A stretch of 39,145 nt of DNA from the IMG/VR virus record IMGVR_UViG_3300024520_004761, positions 1-39,145 of that record, one strand, 5' to 3'. Below the pieces are notes generated by a model. The model was not told where the DNA came from and did not search any database. It worked only from the letters and a program-made list of their open reading frames with translations. The position numbers and the translations under genes are program-made. Shown in pieces: positions 29,441 through 37,332 of this stretch. Position 1 is the first letter of the stretch, and every line of letters begins with the position of its first letter. The DNA comes from a virus.

Positions 29441-30327
29441 AATTTATTGTAACAGGCGGACGGGGCTTTATTGGCTCGCATTTTGTTGAAGCCGCGTTAG
29501 AACGAAATATCGCCATTATTGATATTGATAAAATGGGCTATGCTTCGCACAAAATTTTACCTTGGGATTCAGACAAAAACTACACCCTAATTCAAGAAGA
29601 TATATCCGAACTAAAACATCTTCCTTCCTGCGACGTAATTATTAATTTTGCGGCTGAAAGCCATGTTGATAACTCAATCCGCGATACAAGCCCTTTTGTT
29701 AAAAGTAATATTTTAGGAGTCCATAATCTTTTAGAACTTGTTCGCGGAAAGCCAGAATATGATCGACCATTATTTTTCCAGATCAGCACAGATGAAGTAT
29801 ACGGTGATCGCTTGGAAGGTTCTTTTACTGAAGAAGATAAACTAACTCCATCAAACCCATATTCAGCGACCAAAGCCGCAGCAGAAATGTTAGTCTTATC
29901 ATATTATAGAACTTTCGGTTTGGAATATATCATAACGAGGAGCGCGAATAACTATGGGCCTCGCCAATACGAAGAAAAATTAATTCCCAAGTGCCTCAAT
30001 TCTCTACAAAGTGGAAAGCAAATTCCAGTTCACGGTGACGGCTCTTATGTTCGCGACTGGACATATGTTAGAGATAATGTGGAAGCAATATTTCATATTA
30101 TTGAGAGTGGCATCAAAAACGAAACATATAATATTGCAGCCGAAAATCCTATGACCAATCTTGAAGTTGTGGATACAATGCTAAAATGGAAAGAGAAAGA
30201 TCGACGGTCGGTTAAGTTTGTGGATAATCGTTGGGGTCAAGATTTGCGCTATTCTGTGAGTTCTAAAAAAATAAGAAAGATTGGGTGGGAACCAAAGCAT
30301 TCTAAAGGGATATATAAGTGGTTTTAA
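29437..30327 (+). CDS. rfbB: dTDP-glucose 4,6-dehydratase (RmlB/RfbB), 296 aa
   Basis: Short-chain dehydrogenase superfamily: NAD loop TGGRGFIGSHF, INFAAESHVDNSI, ISTDEVYGDRL (~117) and YSATK (~142), then ITRSANNYGPRQYEEKLIP and HGDGSYVRDWTYV. This matches dTDP-glucose 4,6-dehydratase, which forms the 4-keto-6-deoxy sugar. It is shorter than the usual 330-360 residues but keeps the C-terminal WGQDLRYSVSSKKIRKIGW. The RmlA step is not encoded in the window. Confidence 0.9.
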   Translation: MKFIVTGGRGFIGSHFVEAALERNIAIIDIDKMGYASHKILPWDSDKNYTLIQEDISELKHLPSCDVIINFAAESHVDNSIRDTSPFVKSNILGVHNLLELVRGKPEYDRPLFFQISTDEVYGDRLEGSFTEEDKLTPSNPYSATKAAAEMLVLSYYRTFGLEYIITRSANNYGPRQYEEKLIPKCLNSLQSGKQIPVHGDGSYVRDWTYVRDNVEAIFHIIESGIKNETYNIAAENPMTNLEVVDTMLKWKEKDRRSVKFVDNRWGQDLRYSVSSKKIRKIGWEPKHSKGIYKWF

Positions 30328-31019
30328 AAAAAATATTCCTTACAGGAGGTTCGGGAACACTGGGCAGCGAGCTAATAAAAATCTCCAAAGCCCATGATGT
30401 AGATTTTATAGCACCAGCCTCTAAATATTGTGACATAACCAATCCTTATCAAATCCACAATCACATCAAGGATTCAGGTTGTGATACCGTGGTTCATTCC
30501 GCTGCAATAACCGATGTAAAAAACACAGAAAACGATCCTTCACTTGCTTGGGATGTGAATGTATTTGGGACCATAAATGTCTTGAAAAGTTGTAAAGATT
30601 TAGGAAAAAAGCTTGTCTTTATATCAACTGATTATGTGTTCGACGGAGAGAAAGGAAACTATACGATCAATGATCCCATTAATCCATTGTCAAAATATGC
30701 AAAGACAAAAGCCGCCGCCGAATTGCTGGTAAGAACTTATGAAAATAGTTTAGTCATTAGGACAAGCTTTTTTGGCTATGAGTTTCCTTATGAAGCTGCG
30801 TTTGTGGATCAATGGAGTTCAAAAGATTATGTGGATATTATTGCGCCGAAAGTCTTAAGAGAGATATTGAGTGATAAAAGAGGTGTGGTGCATGTGGGAA
30901 ATGAACGGCGAAGTATTTATAATATAGCCACCGACAGGAACGAAAGTGTTAAAAAAATAAATAGAAATGATGTTGGCTCTTTTATACCCCGAGACACAAG
31001 TTTGGGAGATAAAAAATGA
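30318..31019 (+). CDS. rfbD: dTDP-4-dehydrorhamnose reductase-like protein (RmlD/RfbD), 233 aa
   Basis: NAD(P) loop LTGGSGTLGSELI, VVHSAAITDVKNTE, ISTDYVFDGEKGNY, NPLSKYAKTK (Tyr-x3-Lys) and RTSFFGYEF match RmlD-type reductases. Typical RmlD is about 290 residues; this one is shorter because the C-terminal substrate part is reduced, so it may make a different 6-deoxysugar. GTG start 30318 overlaps the end of rfbB by 10 bases. The next gene starts with ATGA. Confidence 0.8.
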   Translation: MVLKKIFLTGGSGTLGSELIKISKAHDVDFIAPASKYCDITNPYQIHNHIKDSGCDTVVHSAAITDVKNTENDPSLAWDVNVFGTINVLKSCKDLGKKLVFISTDYVFDGEKGNYTINDPINPLSKYAKTKAAAELLVRTYENSLVIRTSFFGYEFPYEAAFVDQWSSKDYVDIIAPKVLREILSDKRGVVHVGNERRSIYNIATDRNESVKKINRNDVGSFIPRDTSLGDKK

Positions 31020-31783
31020 GTGTTTTTATTAAACAAGAACATCTTTATCAAGATTTTGAAAAGTTTAAAAATCATTACGTTAAATCAAGCTCTAGGGTTT
31101 TAGAAATAGGTCCAAGTATATTTCCGAGAATCAGAGGCAAAAATGTTAAATATGCTGATATTTGCGATCAAGAAACCCTAAAGAAACGCTTTCAAAATAA
31201 ATTCCCCGGAGAGACATTACCAGAAAAACCTTTTGTAGATTATGTGTGCCACGAAGCAAGACTCCCTGAAATTATAGAAAAATTTGATATCGTGTATAGC
31301 GGTCATTGTATAGAACATCAACTCTGTCTCATTCGTCACCTTGAAGATATATATAATATTTTAAACTTTGGTGGGCATTATCTCCTTACCATACCGGATA
31401 AAAGATATTGCTTTGATCACTTTCTGTCAGAATCAACTATCGCTGATGTTTTAGAAGCTTATTACAACCCCATCCAGAAACATAGTTTAAAGTCAGTCAT
31501 CGAACATCGATCAATGGTCACACACAATAACGCACAAAATCATTGGAGTGGAAAACATGGGCGACCGATCTATGAAAACAATTTAGAGAGCGTAAAAAAA
31601 GCGATCAAAGTGTATCAGAGTAAAGATTTGGATGTGCATAAGTGGCAGTTTCACCCCAACCATTTCGAAAAATTATATTCTAATCTTTTTCACTTAGGGT
31701 ATGCTAAATTTGAACTAATTAATGTTTACAATACCATGAAAAATAAATTTGATTTTAATGTTGTTTTGAGGAAAGCAGAATGA
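31016..31783 (+). CDS. SAM-dependent methyltransferase, 255 aa
   Basis: RVLEIGPSIFPRI is the SAM-binding motif I, VKYADICDQ is the strand-2 acidic end, FDIVYSGHCIEHQ is motif IV, and FGGHYLLTIPDKRYCFDHF is motif VI, giving a methyltransferase type 11/23 fold. The HC-I-E-H motif fits sugar or small-molecule methylation. It lies between the deoxysugar genes and the sulfotransferase with ATGA overlaps on both sides. Substrate not known. Confidence 0.75.
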   Translation: MSVFIKQEHLYQDFEKFKNHYVKSSSRVLEIGPSIFPRIRGKNVKYADICDQETLKKRFQNKFPGETLPEKPFVDYVCHEARLPEIIEKFDIVYSGHCIEHQLCLIRHLEDIYNILNFGGHYLLTIPDKRYCFDHFLSESTIADVLEAYYNPIQKHSLKSVIEHRSMVTHNNAQNHWSGKHGRPIYENNLESVKKAIKVYQSKDLDVHKWQFHPNHFEKLYSNLFHLGYAKFELINVYNTMKNKFDFNVVLRKAE

Positions 31784-32469
31784 AGAAAGAGGTGGAAAAT
31801 ATTCTTATATTCGGCTTTTCCCACAGTGGCACCAGTATTCTAAAAAAAATAATGGCAAAGAGCCCTTCAGTAGTTGCATCACCCGGTCTTTCTGAACACA
31901 TGACTCCTGATGAGAAATTAATCACACGAGCCCACAATGAGGGCAAAAACTATACACTCATCAAAGGAACTCAACATACTGCTGCGACGTATCAGACAGG
32001 TTCTTTTTTACCGGATTTTGGTAATCAATATAAAACAGTGTTTATAATGAGAAACCCCCTATATGTATATTCTTCCATAAATCGCAGATTTGGAAGAAGA
32101 AATATTCCACGTTATCACCAATTTTCTATATACGAGCAAGTTGCGAACTGGTTTGTAGAAAGTAAGAATAATAAAATACCAGATTTTTATCACATTAGAT
32201 ATGAAGATATGTTTGATAATAATTATGAAAAATTGATTCAGATTTTTAATGATTTGGGGATTAAATATTCTTACGATATGTTCACTTCGGGGCAACAAAC
32301 AAGTTCATTACCTGCGCCTCCCAGTATTCAACATGATTCTTTACGCACATGGCAAATTAGCCATCCATTTAAAAATATGAATGATCCTTCTAAAATAGAA
32401 CTTACCGATGAACAACTTAATGAAATTAAAAAAAGTAAGATTGTTGAGAAAATGGGATATATTATTTAA
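31780..32469 (+). CDS. Sulfotransferase, PAPS-dependent, 229 aa
   Basis: The 5'-phosphosulfate loop is GFSHSGTSILKKI (residues ~12-24). The 3'-phosphate-binding motif is VFIMRNPLYVYSS (Arg-x-Pro and a Ser, ~88-100). HIRYEDMFDN is the conserved Y-E-D segment of sulfotransferases. It would transfer sulfate from PAPS to a hydroxyl of the glycan. The APS-kinase-like protein at 34309 could make its donor. No membrane segment, so probably cytoplasmic. Confidence 0.82.
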   Translation: MKKEVENILIFGFSHSGTSILKKIMAKSPSVVASPGLSEHMTPDEKLITRAHNEGKNYTLIKGTQHTAATYQTGSFLPDFGNQYKTVFIMRNPLYVYSSINRRFGRRNIPRYHQFSIYEQVANWFVESKNNKIPDFYHIRYEDMFDNNYEKLIQIFNDLGIKYSYDMFTSGQQTSSLPAPPSIQHDSLRTWQISHPFKNMNDPSKIELTDEQLNEIKKSKIVEKMGYII

Positions 32470-32494
32470 CAGCAACGACGTTGGAGCCAATTCG

Positions 32495-33445
32495 ATGATA
32501 AGAAATGTCAATGATTTTAGTGTTCATAGGTTTGATTCCAATCCTATTATTTCTCAACAAGATTTGAAAGAAGCGGGCTTGTCTGGAAGCATCACTCATC
32601 CTTCTTTGATCAAGGTTCCTTCTTGGATCTCCAACCCATTAGGAAAATATTATATTTATTTTGCTGATCATTACGGAAAATTTATTAGATTAGCCTATTC
32701 CGATTCATTACATGGCCCTTGGAGAATTTATAATCGTGGCACTTTGTATTTGAAAAATTCATTTTGTCATCATCATATAGCATCTCCACATATTTATGTG
32801 GATGAAAAAAATAAGCAGTTACGCATGTATTATCATGGATTTCCTCAAAAGTCTCGAATAAATATTCCTGAACCGGAATGGATAAACAAGGCTCTCCCGA
32901 AGGGAATGCAAGACCAAAAAAGTTTTATGGCAACGTCTACGGATGGGATAAATTTTATATCAAGCGGCAAAATCGTGGCACCGTGGTATGTGCGGACCTT
33001 CGCATGGAAAGATGAAGACTATATTATTACAATGCCTGGAATTGTGGCAAAATATAATCCCACGTCTGACGTATATGAGTTTGTGGTTAAATTATTTAAC
33101 AATCGGTTTAGACATTGTGATGTGTTGGTGGTTGATGATTTATTATATGTTTTTTACACAAATGCGGGAGATAATCCTGAACACATTATTTGTAGCAAGG
33201 TTGTGCTTAATTCTGAAGGGAAAGAGTGGAAGATAGTCGAAACATTTTCTTTGGTTTATCCTGAAATGGATTATGAAGGAGGCTTTGAGCCAAGACGACA
33301 ATCAATTCGGGGGGGCATACTCAAAAAAGTCCATGAACTTCGCGATCCCTGTATTTATACTGAAAGTGGTAATGTGTATATGTTATATTGTGGAGGCGGT
33401 GAACATTGTTTAGTTATATCACATCTTAAGGGATTGAGTATATAA
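32495..33445 (+). CDS. Glycosyl-hydrolase-like five-bladed beta-propeller protein, 316 aa
   Basis: Start ATG 32495 with GGAG upstream; the longer frame from 32408 would overlap the sulfotransferase. Repeated blades are suggested by SGSITHPSLIKVP, YYIYFADHYGKFIRLAYSDS, ASPHIYVDEKNKQLRMYYHG, RHCDVLVVDDLLYVFYT and DPCIYTESGNVYMLYCGGGE. The pattern is like GH43/GH130-type propellers with acidic residues at blade ends. No signal peptide is evident, so it may act on a cytoplasmic glycan or belong to a virion. The last codons are duplicated just downstream. Confidence 0.55.
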   Translation: MIRNVNDFSVHRFDSNPIISQQDLKEAGLSGSITHPSLIKVPSWISNPLGKYYIYFADHYGKFIRLAYSDSLHGPWRIYNRGTLYLKNSFCHHHIASPHIYVDEKNKQLRMYYHGFPQKSRINIPEPEWINKALPKGMQDQKSFMATSTDGINFISSGKIVAPWYVRTFAWKDEDYIITMPGIVAKYNPTSDVYEFVVKLFNNRFRHCDVLVVDDLLYVFYTNAGDNPEHIICSKVVLNSEGKEWKIVETFSLVYPEMDYEGGFEPRRQSIRGGILKKVHELRDPCIYTESGNVYMLYCGGGEHCLVISHLKGLSI

Positions 33446-33478
33446 TGCTTTTTAAGGGATTGAGTATATAATGCTTTT
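33426..33478 (+). repeat. Tandem duplication of a 26-bp unit across the gene end
   Basis: Two perfect copies of a 26-base unit (period 26; 53 bases in all) spanning the stop codon of the propeller gene. The unit contains AAGGGATTGAGTATATAATG. The second copy repeats the last five sense codons and the stop after the true stop. It is a recent slip or unequal recombination event. Confidence 0.95.
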
Positions 33479-33496
33479 AGTTTTTGCGGAAGAGTG

Positions 33497-33505
33497 TGCT
33501 ATAAT
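33497..33505 (+). promoter_or_regulatory. Extended -10 promoter candidate before the glycosyltransferase
   Basis: TGCTATAAT: a consensus TATAAT preceded by TGn. No good -35 lies 17 bases upstream. It lies in the 89-base gap after the tandem repeat and would start transcription at about 33512, before the next gene's TAGGAGAG ribosome binding site. It is the only evident promoter inside the glycan block. Confidence 0.5.
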
Positions 33506-33534
33506 GATTGGCAATATTTCTAGGAGAGACAAAA

Positions 33535-34302
33535 ATGAAAGTTAGTGCGATTATGTGTATATGGAATGAAATAAGATTTTTACCACTGAAAATAAAATGG
33601 TGTAAATTAAATGGGATTGAACCCTATATTATTGATAATTTTTCCGATGATGGTAGTTGGGAGTGGCTTCAAGATAACAATATTCCTTCTCACAGGTTTG
33701 ATACCGATGGCGCGTTTCATCTTAGTAAAAATGTGAAAGAAATGACGAAAACTCTGCATAAAATAAAGCCAGATTGGGCAATATACATCGATGCGGACGA
33801 TTTTATATCTTTTGACGAAGGCATTGGGGAAACCATAAAACAAGCTGACAGAAACGGATATAATTGTATTTCGTGCCCACTCATCACCTTTTATAATACT
33901 GGTGAATCTTCTTTTGAGCTATCCGATCCCTTCGATCCTTTTAATAGTTACTTTTATCTTAGAGGAGGCACCACAAAAACTCAAATTATGATTTCGAAAT
34001 ATTGCCGTGATATGAATTTCCGCCCTGAAAGAATAAGAAGGAGCAGAGAAAAATCATTTAAGGTTAACGGCGCTAAGTTTAATTATGGGCCTTCTAAGGG
34101 AAAAGAAAATCGAGTTGCGGTTTTTGAACGGCGGCAAAAAGCATGGGATCAGGGACTACCGAAGGGGCTTGGAATACATTATAAAATTTTTACCCAAAAC
34201 GACTGGGTGTGGAACACGGAAGATTGTGAAGATATAAGAAATTATCCTAAAGTTTATAAATACCTGATAAAGATTCAAGATCAGATGGGTGATTCGGATT
34301 AG
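33535..34302 (+). CDS. Glycosyltransferase family 2-like protein, 255 aa
   Basis: AIMCIWNEIRFLPLKIKWCKLNGI is followed by EPYIIDNFSDDGSWEWL (nucleotide-sugar strand) and IYIDADDFI (DxD site). This is a GT2-type layout common in capsule clusters that act on rhamnan or phosphoglycan-like chains. Start ATG 33535 with TAGGAGAG upstream. Possible acceptor base in the region DWVWNTEDCEDI. No membrane segment. Confidence 0.75.
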   Translation: MKVSAIMCIWNEIRFLPLKIKWCKLNGIEPYIIDNFSDDGSWEWLQDNNIPSHRFDTDGAFHLSKNVKEMTKTLHKIKPDWAIYIDADDFISFDEGIGETIKQADRNGYNCISCPLITFYNTGESSFELSDPFDPFNSYFYLRGGTTKTQIMISKYCRDMNFRPERIRRSREKSFKVNGAKFNYGPSKGKENRVAVFERRQKAWDQGLPKGLGIHYKIFTQNDWVWNTEDCEDIRNYPKVYKYLIKIQDQMGDSD

Positions 34303-34308
34303 AAAAGA

Positions 34309-35019
34309 ATGATTGATTCCAAACAACGAAGCTTATGGAAGGCGATTACTTGGCGTACATTTGCTATAGTCCTGTTAACAACTGTTACATATCTCGCTAC
34401 AGGAAATATAAAATTTACAACTTTAATCACTTTATGTTATCATAGTGTTCAAGTGCTTGTGTTCTTTATACATGAGCGATTATGGAATTTTATTAAGTGG
34501 GGTAAAACAAAAGGTATGTTTATACAAATGACTGGACTTTCAGGTGCCGGTAAAACAACACTGGCTCGTGCGGTGGAAAAAAGACTAGCTGCAAAGGGCT
34601 ATAAGGTTGAAATTATTGATGGTGATGAATATCGAGAAGGATTGTGTAATGACCTAGGCTTCTCAAAAGAAGATCGCAATACTAATATTCGACGATTAGG
34701 GTTTGTTGGGAAAGTTCTTTCTCGGAACAATGTCATCACAATTATGTCAGCTATCAATCCTTATGATAGTGTAAGAAAAGAACTTGAAGACACTTGTGCT
34801 GCTAAAACAGTTTTTATAAAGTGTCCCGTAGAAAAATGTATTGATCGTGATGTTAAAGGATTGTATGCCAAAGCTTTGTCGGGTGAAATCAAAAACTTTA
34901 CAGGCATCTCAGATCCATTCGAAGAACCAACCGATGCGGCATTAGTTGTTGACACTTCTACTGATGACCTTGAAAAAAGTGCTGTAAAATTAGAAGCCTT
35001 TATTACGTCTAATACATAA
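34309..35019 (+). CDS. cysC: DUF2061 membrane domain fused to APS kinase (CysC), 236 aa
   Basis: Residues 1-60 (RSLWKAITWRTFAIVLL ... CYHSVQVLVFFIHERLW) are a DUF2061-type two-helix membrane domain. Residues ~66-236 are APS kinase: Walker A GLSGAGKTT (~77-85), DGDEYREGL, FSKEDRNTNIRR, CPVEKCIDRDVKGLYAKAL and FTGISDPFEEP. The kinase phosphorylates adenylylsulfate to PAPS. The fusion would hold it at the membrane, near the sulfation machinery. CysC-like kinases can also phosphorylate other nucleotides, as in Campylobacter phosphoramidate synthesis. One base overlaps the next gene (TAATG). Confidence 0.88.
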   Translation: MIDSKQRSLWKAITWRTFAIVLLTTVTYLATGNIKFTTLITLCYHSVQVLVFFIHERLWNFIKWGKTKGMFIQMTGLSGAGKTTLARAVEKRLAAKGYKVEIIDGDEYREGLCNDLGFSKEDRNTNIRRLGFVGKVLSRNNVITIMSAINPYDSVRKELEDTCAAKTVFIKCPVEKCIDRDVKGLYAKALSGEIKNFTGISDPFEEPTDAALVVDTSTDDLEKSAVKLEAFITSNT

Positions 35020-35387
35020 TGAAAGAAATTAAAACAGAATTTAAAGAAGCCACAATTGCTATTGATTTTGACGGAGTTATTCATCGATACTCCAAAGGTT
35101 TCCAGGGATTAGATAATGCCTATGATCCGCCAATGCCAGGAGCTATTCCATCTTTACAAAAACTTAAGGGTTATGGCTATCGCTTAATTATTGTATCAAG
35201 CCGACCAGTTGAACCTATTAGGAATTGGCTAGAGAAATATAATTTATCTCATTTCTTTGATGATGTTACAAATATAAAACACCCGGCCAAATATTATATT
35301 GATGATCATGCTATTAGATTTGACAAAACAGATCCGAACGCATGGCACAAAACAATTGAATTCATTGAACAAGGAGAAAACAAATGA
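35019..35387 (+). CDS. HAD-like phosphatase, 122 aa
   Basis: IAIDFDGVIHR is HAD motif I (Asp-x-Asp), IIVSSRPVEPIRNWL contains the motif II Ser and the substrate Arg, and YYIDDHAIRF is the terminal acidic motif. A longer relative of the short HAD at 27392. It lies between the APS-kinase-like and nucleotidylyltransferase genes with overlaps on both sides (TAATG and ATGA), so the three are one translational unit. Probable sugar-phosphate or nucleotide phosphatase. Confidence 0.75.
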   Translation: MKEIKTEFKEATIAIDFDGVIHRYSKGFQGLDNAYDPPMPGAIPSLQKLKGYGYRLIIVSSRPVEPIRNWLEKYNLSHFFDDVTNIKHPAKYYIDDHAIRFDKTDPNAWHKTIEFIEQGENK

Positions 35388-35794
35388 ATAATAAAAGAGC
35401 GATGTTTGTAGGTCGATGGCAACCTTTACACAATGGTCACAAATGGCTTATTGGTCAAAAACTAAATCAAGGAGTGCCAGTTCTTATTTGTGTAAGAGAT
35501 ATTCCTCCTGATGAAAAAAATCCATTCACAACTGAGCAAACTATCGACATGTTAGAGACTGCGTATGTTGATGATGATGTTGTGGTATTATCAATACCAG
35601 ATATTGAATCTGTTAATTATGGCCGTGGAGTTGGATATGGAATTGTTGAGCACGTACCACCTAAAGATATTGGTTTTATTTCAGCCACGCAAATCCGTAA
35701 TCAAATAAATAACGAGGATAACTCGTGGAAAGAAAATGTTGATTCAAAAATTCATCAAAAGGTGGTACAATTTCTTCAGGATGCGAAGTCCTAA
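35384..35794 (+). CDS. NMNAT/cytidylyltransferase-type nucleotidylyltransferase, 136 aa
   Basis: FVGRWQPLHNGHKWLIGQ is the G-x-F/W-x-P-x-HxGH phosphate-binding motif (His16, His19). The later GFISATQIRNQI matches the ISxTxxR loop that binds triphosphate. It adenylylates or cytidylylates a phosphorylated partner. The substrate is not resolved: nicotinamide mononucleotide, a glycerol- or sugar-phosphate, or a phosphoramidate precursor are all possible. It is a second, stand-alone HxGH enzyme, besides the domain fused at 6958. Confidence 0.75.
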   Translation: MNNKRAMFVGRWQPLHNGHKWLIGQKLNQGVPVLICVRDIPPDEKNPFTTEQTIDMLETAYVDDDVVVLSIPDIESVNYGRGVGYGIVEHVPPKDIGFISATQIRNQINNEDNSWKENVDSKIHQKVVQFLQDAKS

Positions 35795-36578
35795 AATTGC
35801 AATAATTATACATGCCCATCACTTGAACGTGTTGGGGGAGATTTTTGATTATGTTCAAAATGTGCCTGGAAATTTTGATCTGTTTTTAAATTTCAGTCAT
35901 ATCTCTCATTCACAAAAAAAAATGATCGATAAGATAAAAAAAGATCTCAAAAAAGCAATACCAGGAGAGTGTTATTTTACAACGTCCAATAATCGGGGTC
36001 AAGATTTAGGAGGGTTTTTTGCTTCGACAGCAGTCGCACGGGAAAAGAAGTTATCTTATGATTTAATTTGTAAAATTCACACTAAGGCTGACTCAGAGGA
36101 GTTATCCTCTTTTAAGACAAGTATAGTTAGTGTTCGTGGACGAACCATACGTTCTCGTAATCTTACAAAAACAGAGTGGAGAATGAAGCTTTTTTCAAGT
36201 TTACTTGGCTCAAAAAGAAAAGTCACCAATATATTGAAGACCTTCCAAACATATCCTTCAGTGGGGATGATATCATGCAAGACGTTTTATGGTCGGCATG
36301 ATTTTAATGAAAACAAGAATATGAGAAATTACCTATTCTTTAAAAAAAAAATGAATCTCCCCGACGTGGTATGTTATCCACATAACAAATATTTTTTAGC
36401 AGGTACTATGTTTTGGATGAAAGGGGATGTTTGGGATTTCTTAATGGAACAGGACATTACTATACATGATTTTGAAGTAGGGGCGAACAATGACGGATTG
36501 AGATCTCACGCCTTTGAGAGAATGTTTGATTCGGTGGTAAAGAGCCTCGGATATACTCCGTGGATGATAGAGCCGTGA
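35781..36578 (+). CDS. RgpF-like (rhamnan synthesis F family) glycosyltransferase, 265 aa
   Basis: IAIIIHAHHLNVLGEIFDY at the start, NRGQDLGGFFAS, LICKIHTKAD, VGMISCKTFYG and KYFLAGTMFWMKGDVWDFL are the RgpF family landmarks (family pattern NxGxDxGxF and AGTMFW). RgpF and its relatives act in rhamnose-glucose polysaccharide synthesis, so it fits the RmlBCD-like genes. It overlaps the previous gene by 14 bases, and its stop shares a base with the next start (TGATG). Confidence 0.8.
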   Translation: MRSPKIAIIIHAHHLNVLGEIFDYVQNVPGNFDLFLNFSHISHSQKKMIDKIKKDLKKAIPGECYFTTSNNRGQDLGGFFASTAVAREKKLSYDLICKIHTKADSEELSSFKTSIVSVRGRTIRSRNLTKTEWRMKLFSSLLGSKRKVTNILKTFQTYPSVGMISCKTFYGRHDFNENKNMRNYLFFKKKMNLPDVVCYPHNKYFLAGTMFWMKGDVWDFLMEQDITIHDFEVGANNDGLRSHAFERMFDSVVKSLGYTPWMIEP

Positions 36579-37330
36579 TGAAAAACAAGACCCTATTAAT
36601 ATTTCCTCTTTATGCCCAAGGGTTCATACCTTTGTCCACTGAATCATATCTTAAAGAAATAAGTCAATATTTCTCTGAGACAATAGTAACCACGAACTAT
36701 CGGGGATATATAGACCTCCCCTATACATTTAGATCATATAAAAATGAGGGATATGATTTCGGGCAATTTTATAAGGTTTTGAAAAGTATTGATCTAAATC
36801 AATATAATAGAATTGCCCTTGTGAACGATAGCAACTCACTTGTTGGAAAATTTGATAAAATATTTAACTGGGGAAATAAATCAAAATTAGATATATGGGG
36901 ATTGACCGATTCGCAACAAAGACATCCACAGGTCAAAGATATACATTCCTATCATGTTCAAAGTCATTTCTTGGTTTTTGAGAAACGCGCACTATCTCTT
37001 TTACCTGCGTTCTTCAATAAGATAGAATTTGAAAAAAAATTTATGAAAGAATCAAATGTGGAATTGAGAAGTAAAATAATTGTAAATTGCGAATATGGTC
37101 TTACATATTTTATGCAACAGTATAATCTCAAAGTTGGCGCTCGTTATTCTATAAAAAACTGGAAACCCATGAAAAATAAATTTCTAAATATGCATGTAAC
37201 ATACTGGGAGGAATTAATCAATGATGGATATCCTTTAATAAAGAACAAACTCCTTCGTGGAGAATGGGATAATATTGGTCAAGACTCCATCCCTAATCCT
37301 AAAAATAAGTGGAAATATATGGTGTTATAA
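36578..37330 (+). CDS. RgpF-related glycosyltransferase-like protein, 250 aa
   Basis: LLIFPLYAQGFIPLSTESYLKEI opens the protein; NEGYDFGQFYKVL carries the N-x-G-x-D-x-G motif that parallels the NRGQDLG motif of its neighbour; IALVNDSN and DIWGLTDSQQRHPQ follow. This is the pattern of rhamnan-synthesis F-type and related lipopolysaccharide glycosyltransferases. Probably paralogous to the gene at 35781. The start at ATG 36578 overlaps the upstream stop (TGATG). Substrate unknown. Confidence 0.68.
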   Translation: MKNKTLLIFPLYAQGFIPLSTESYLKEISQYFSETIVTTNYRGYIDLPYTFRSYKNEGYDFGQFYKVLKSIDLNQYNRIALVNDSNSLVGKFDKIFNWGNKSKLDIWGLTDSQQRHPQVKDIHSYHVQSHFLVFEKRALSLLPAFFNKIEFEKKFMKESNVELRSKIIVNCEYGLTYFMQQYNLKVGARYSIKNWKPMKNKFLNMHVTYWEELINDGYPLIKNKLLRGEWDNIGQDSIPNPKNKWKYMVL

Positions 37331-37332
37331 AA

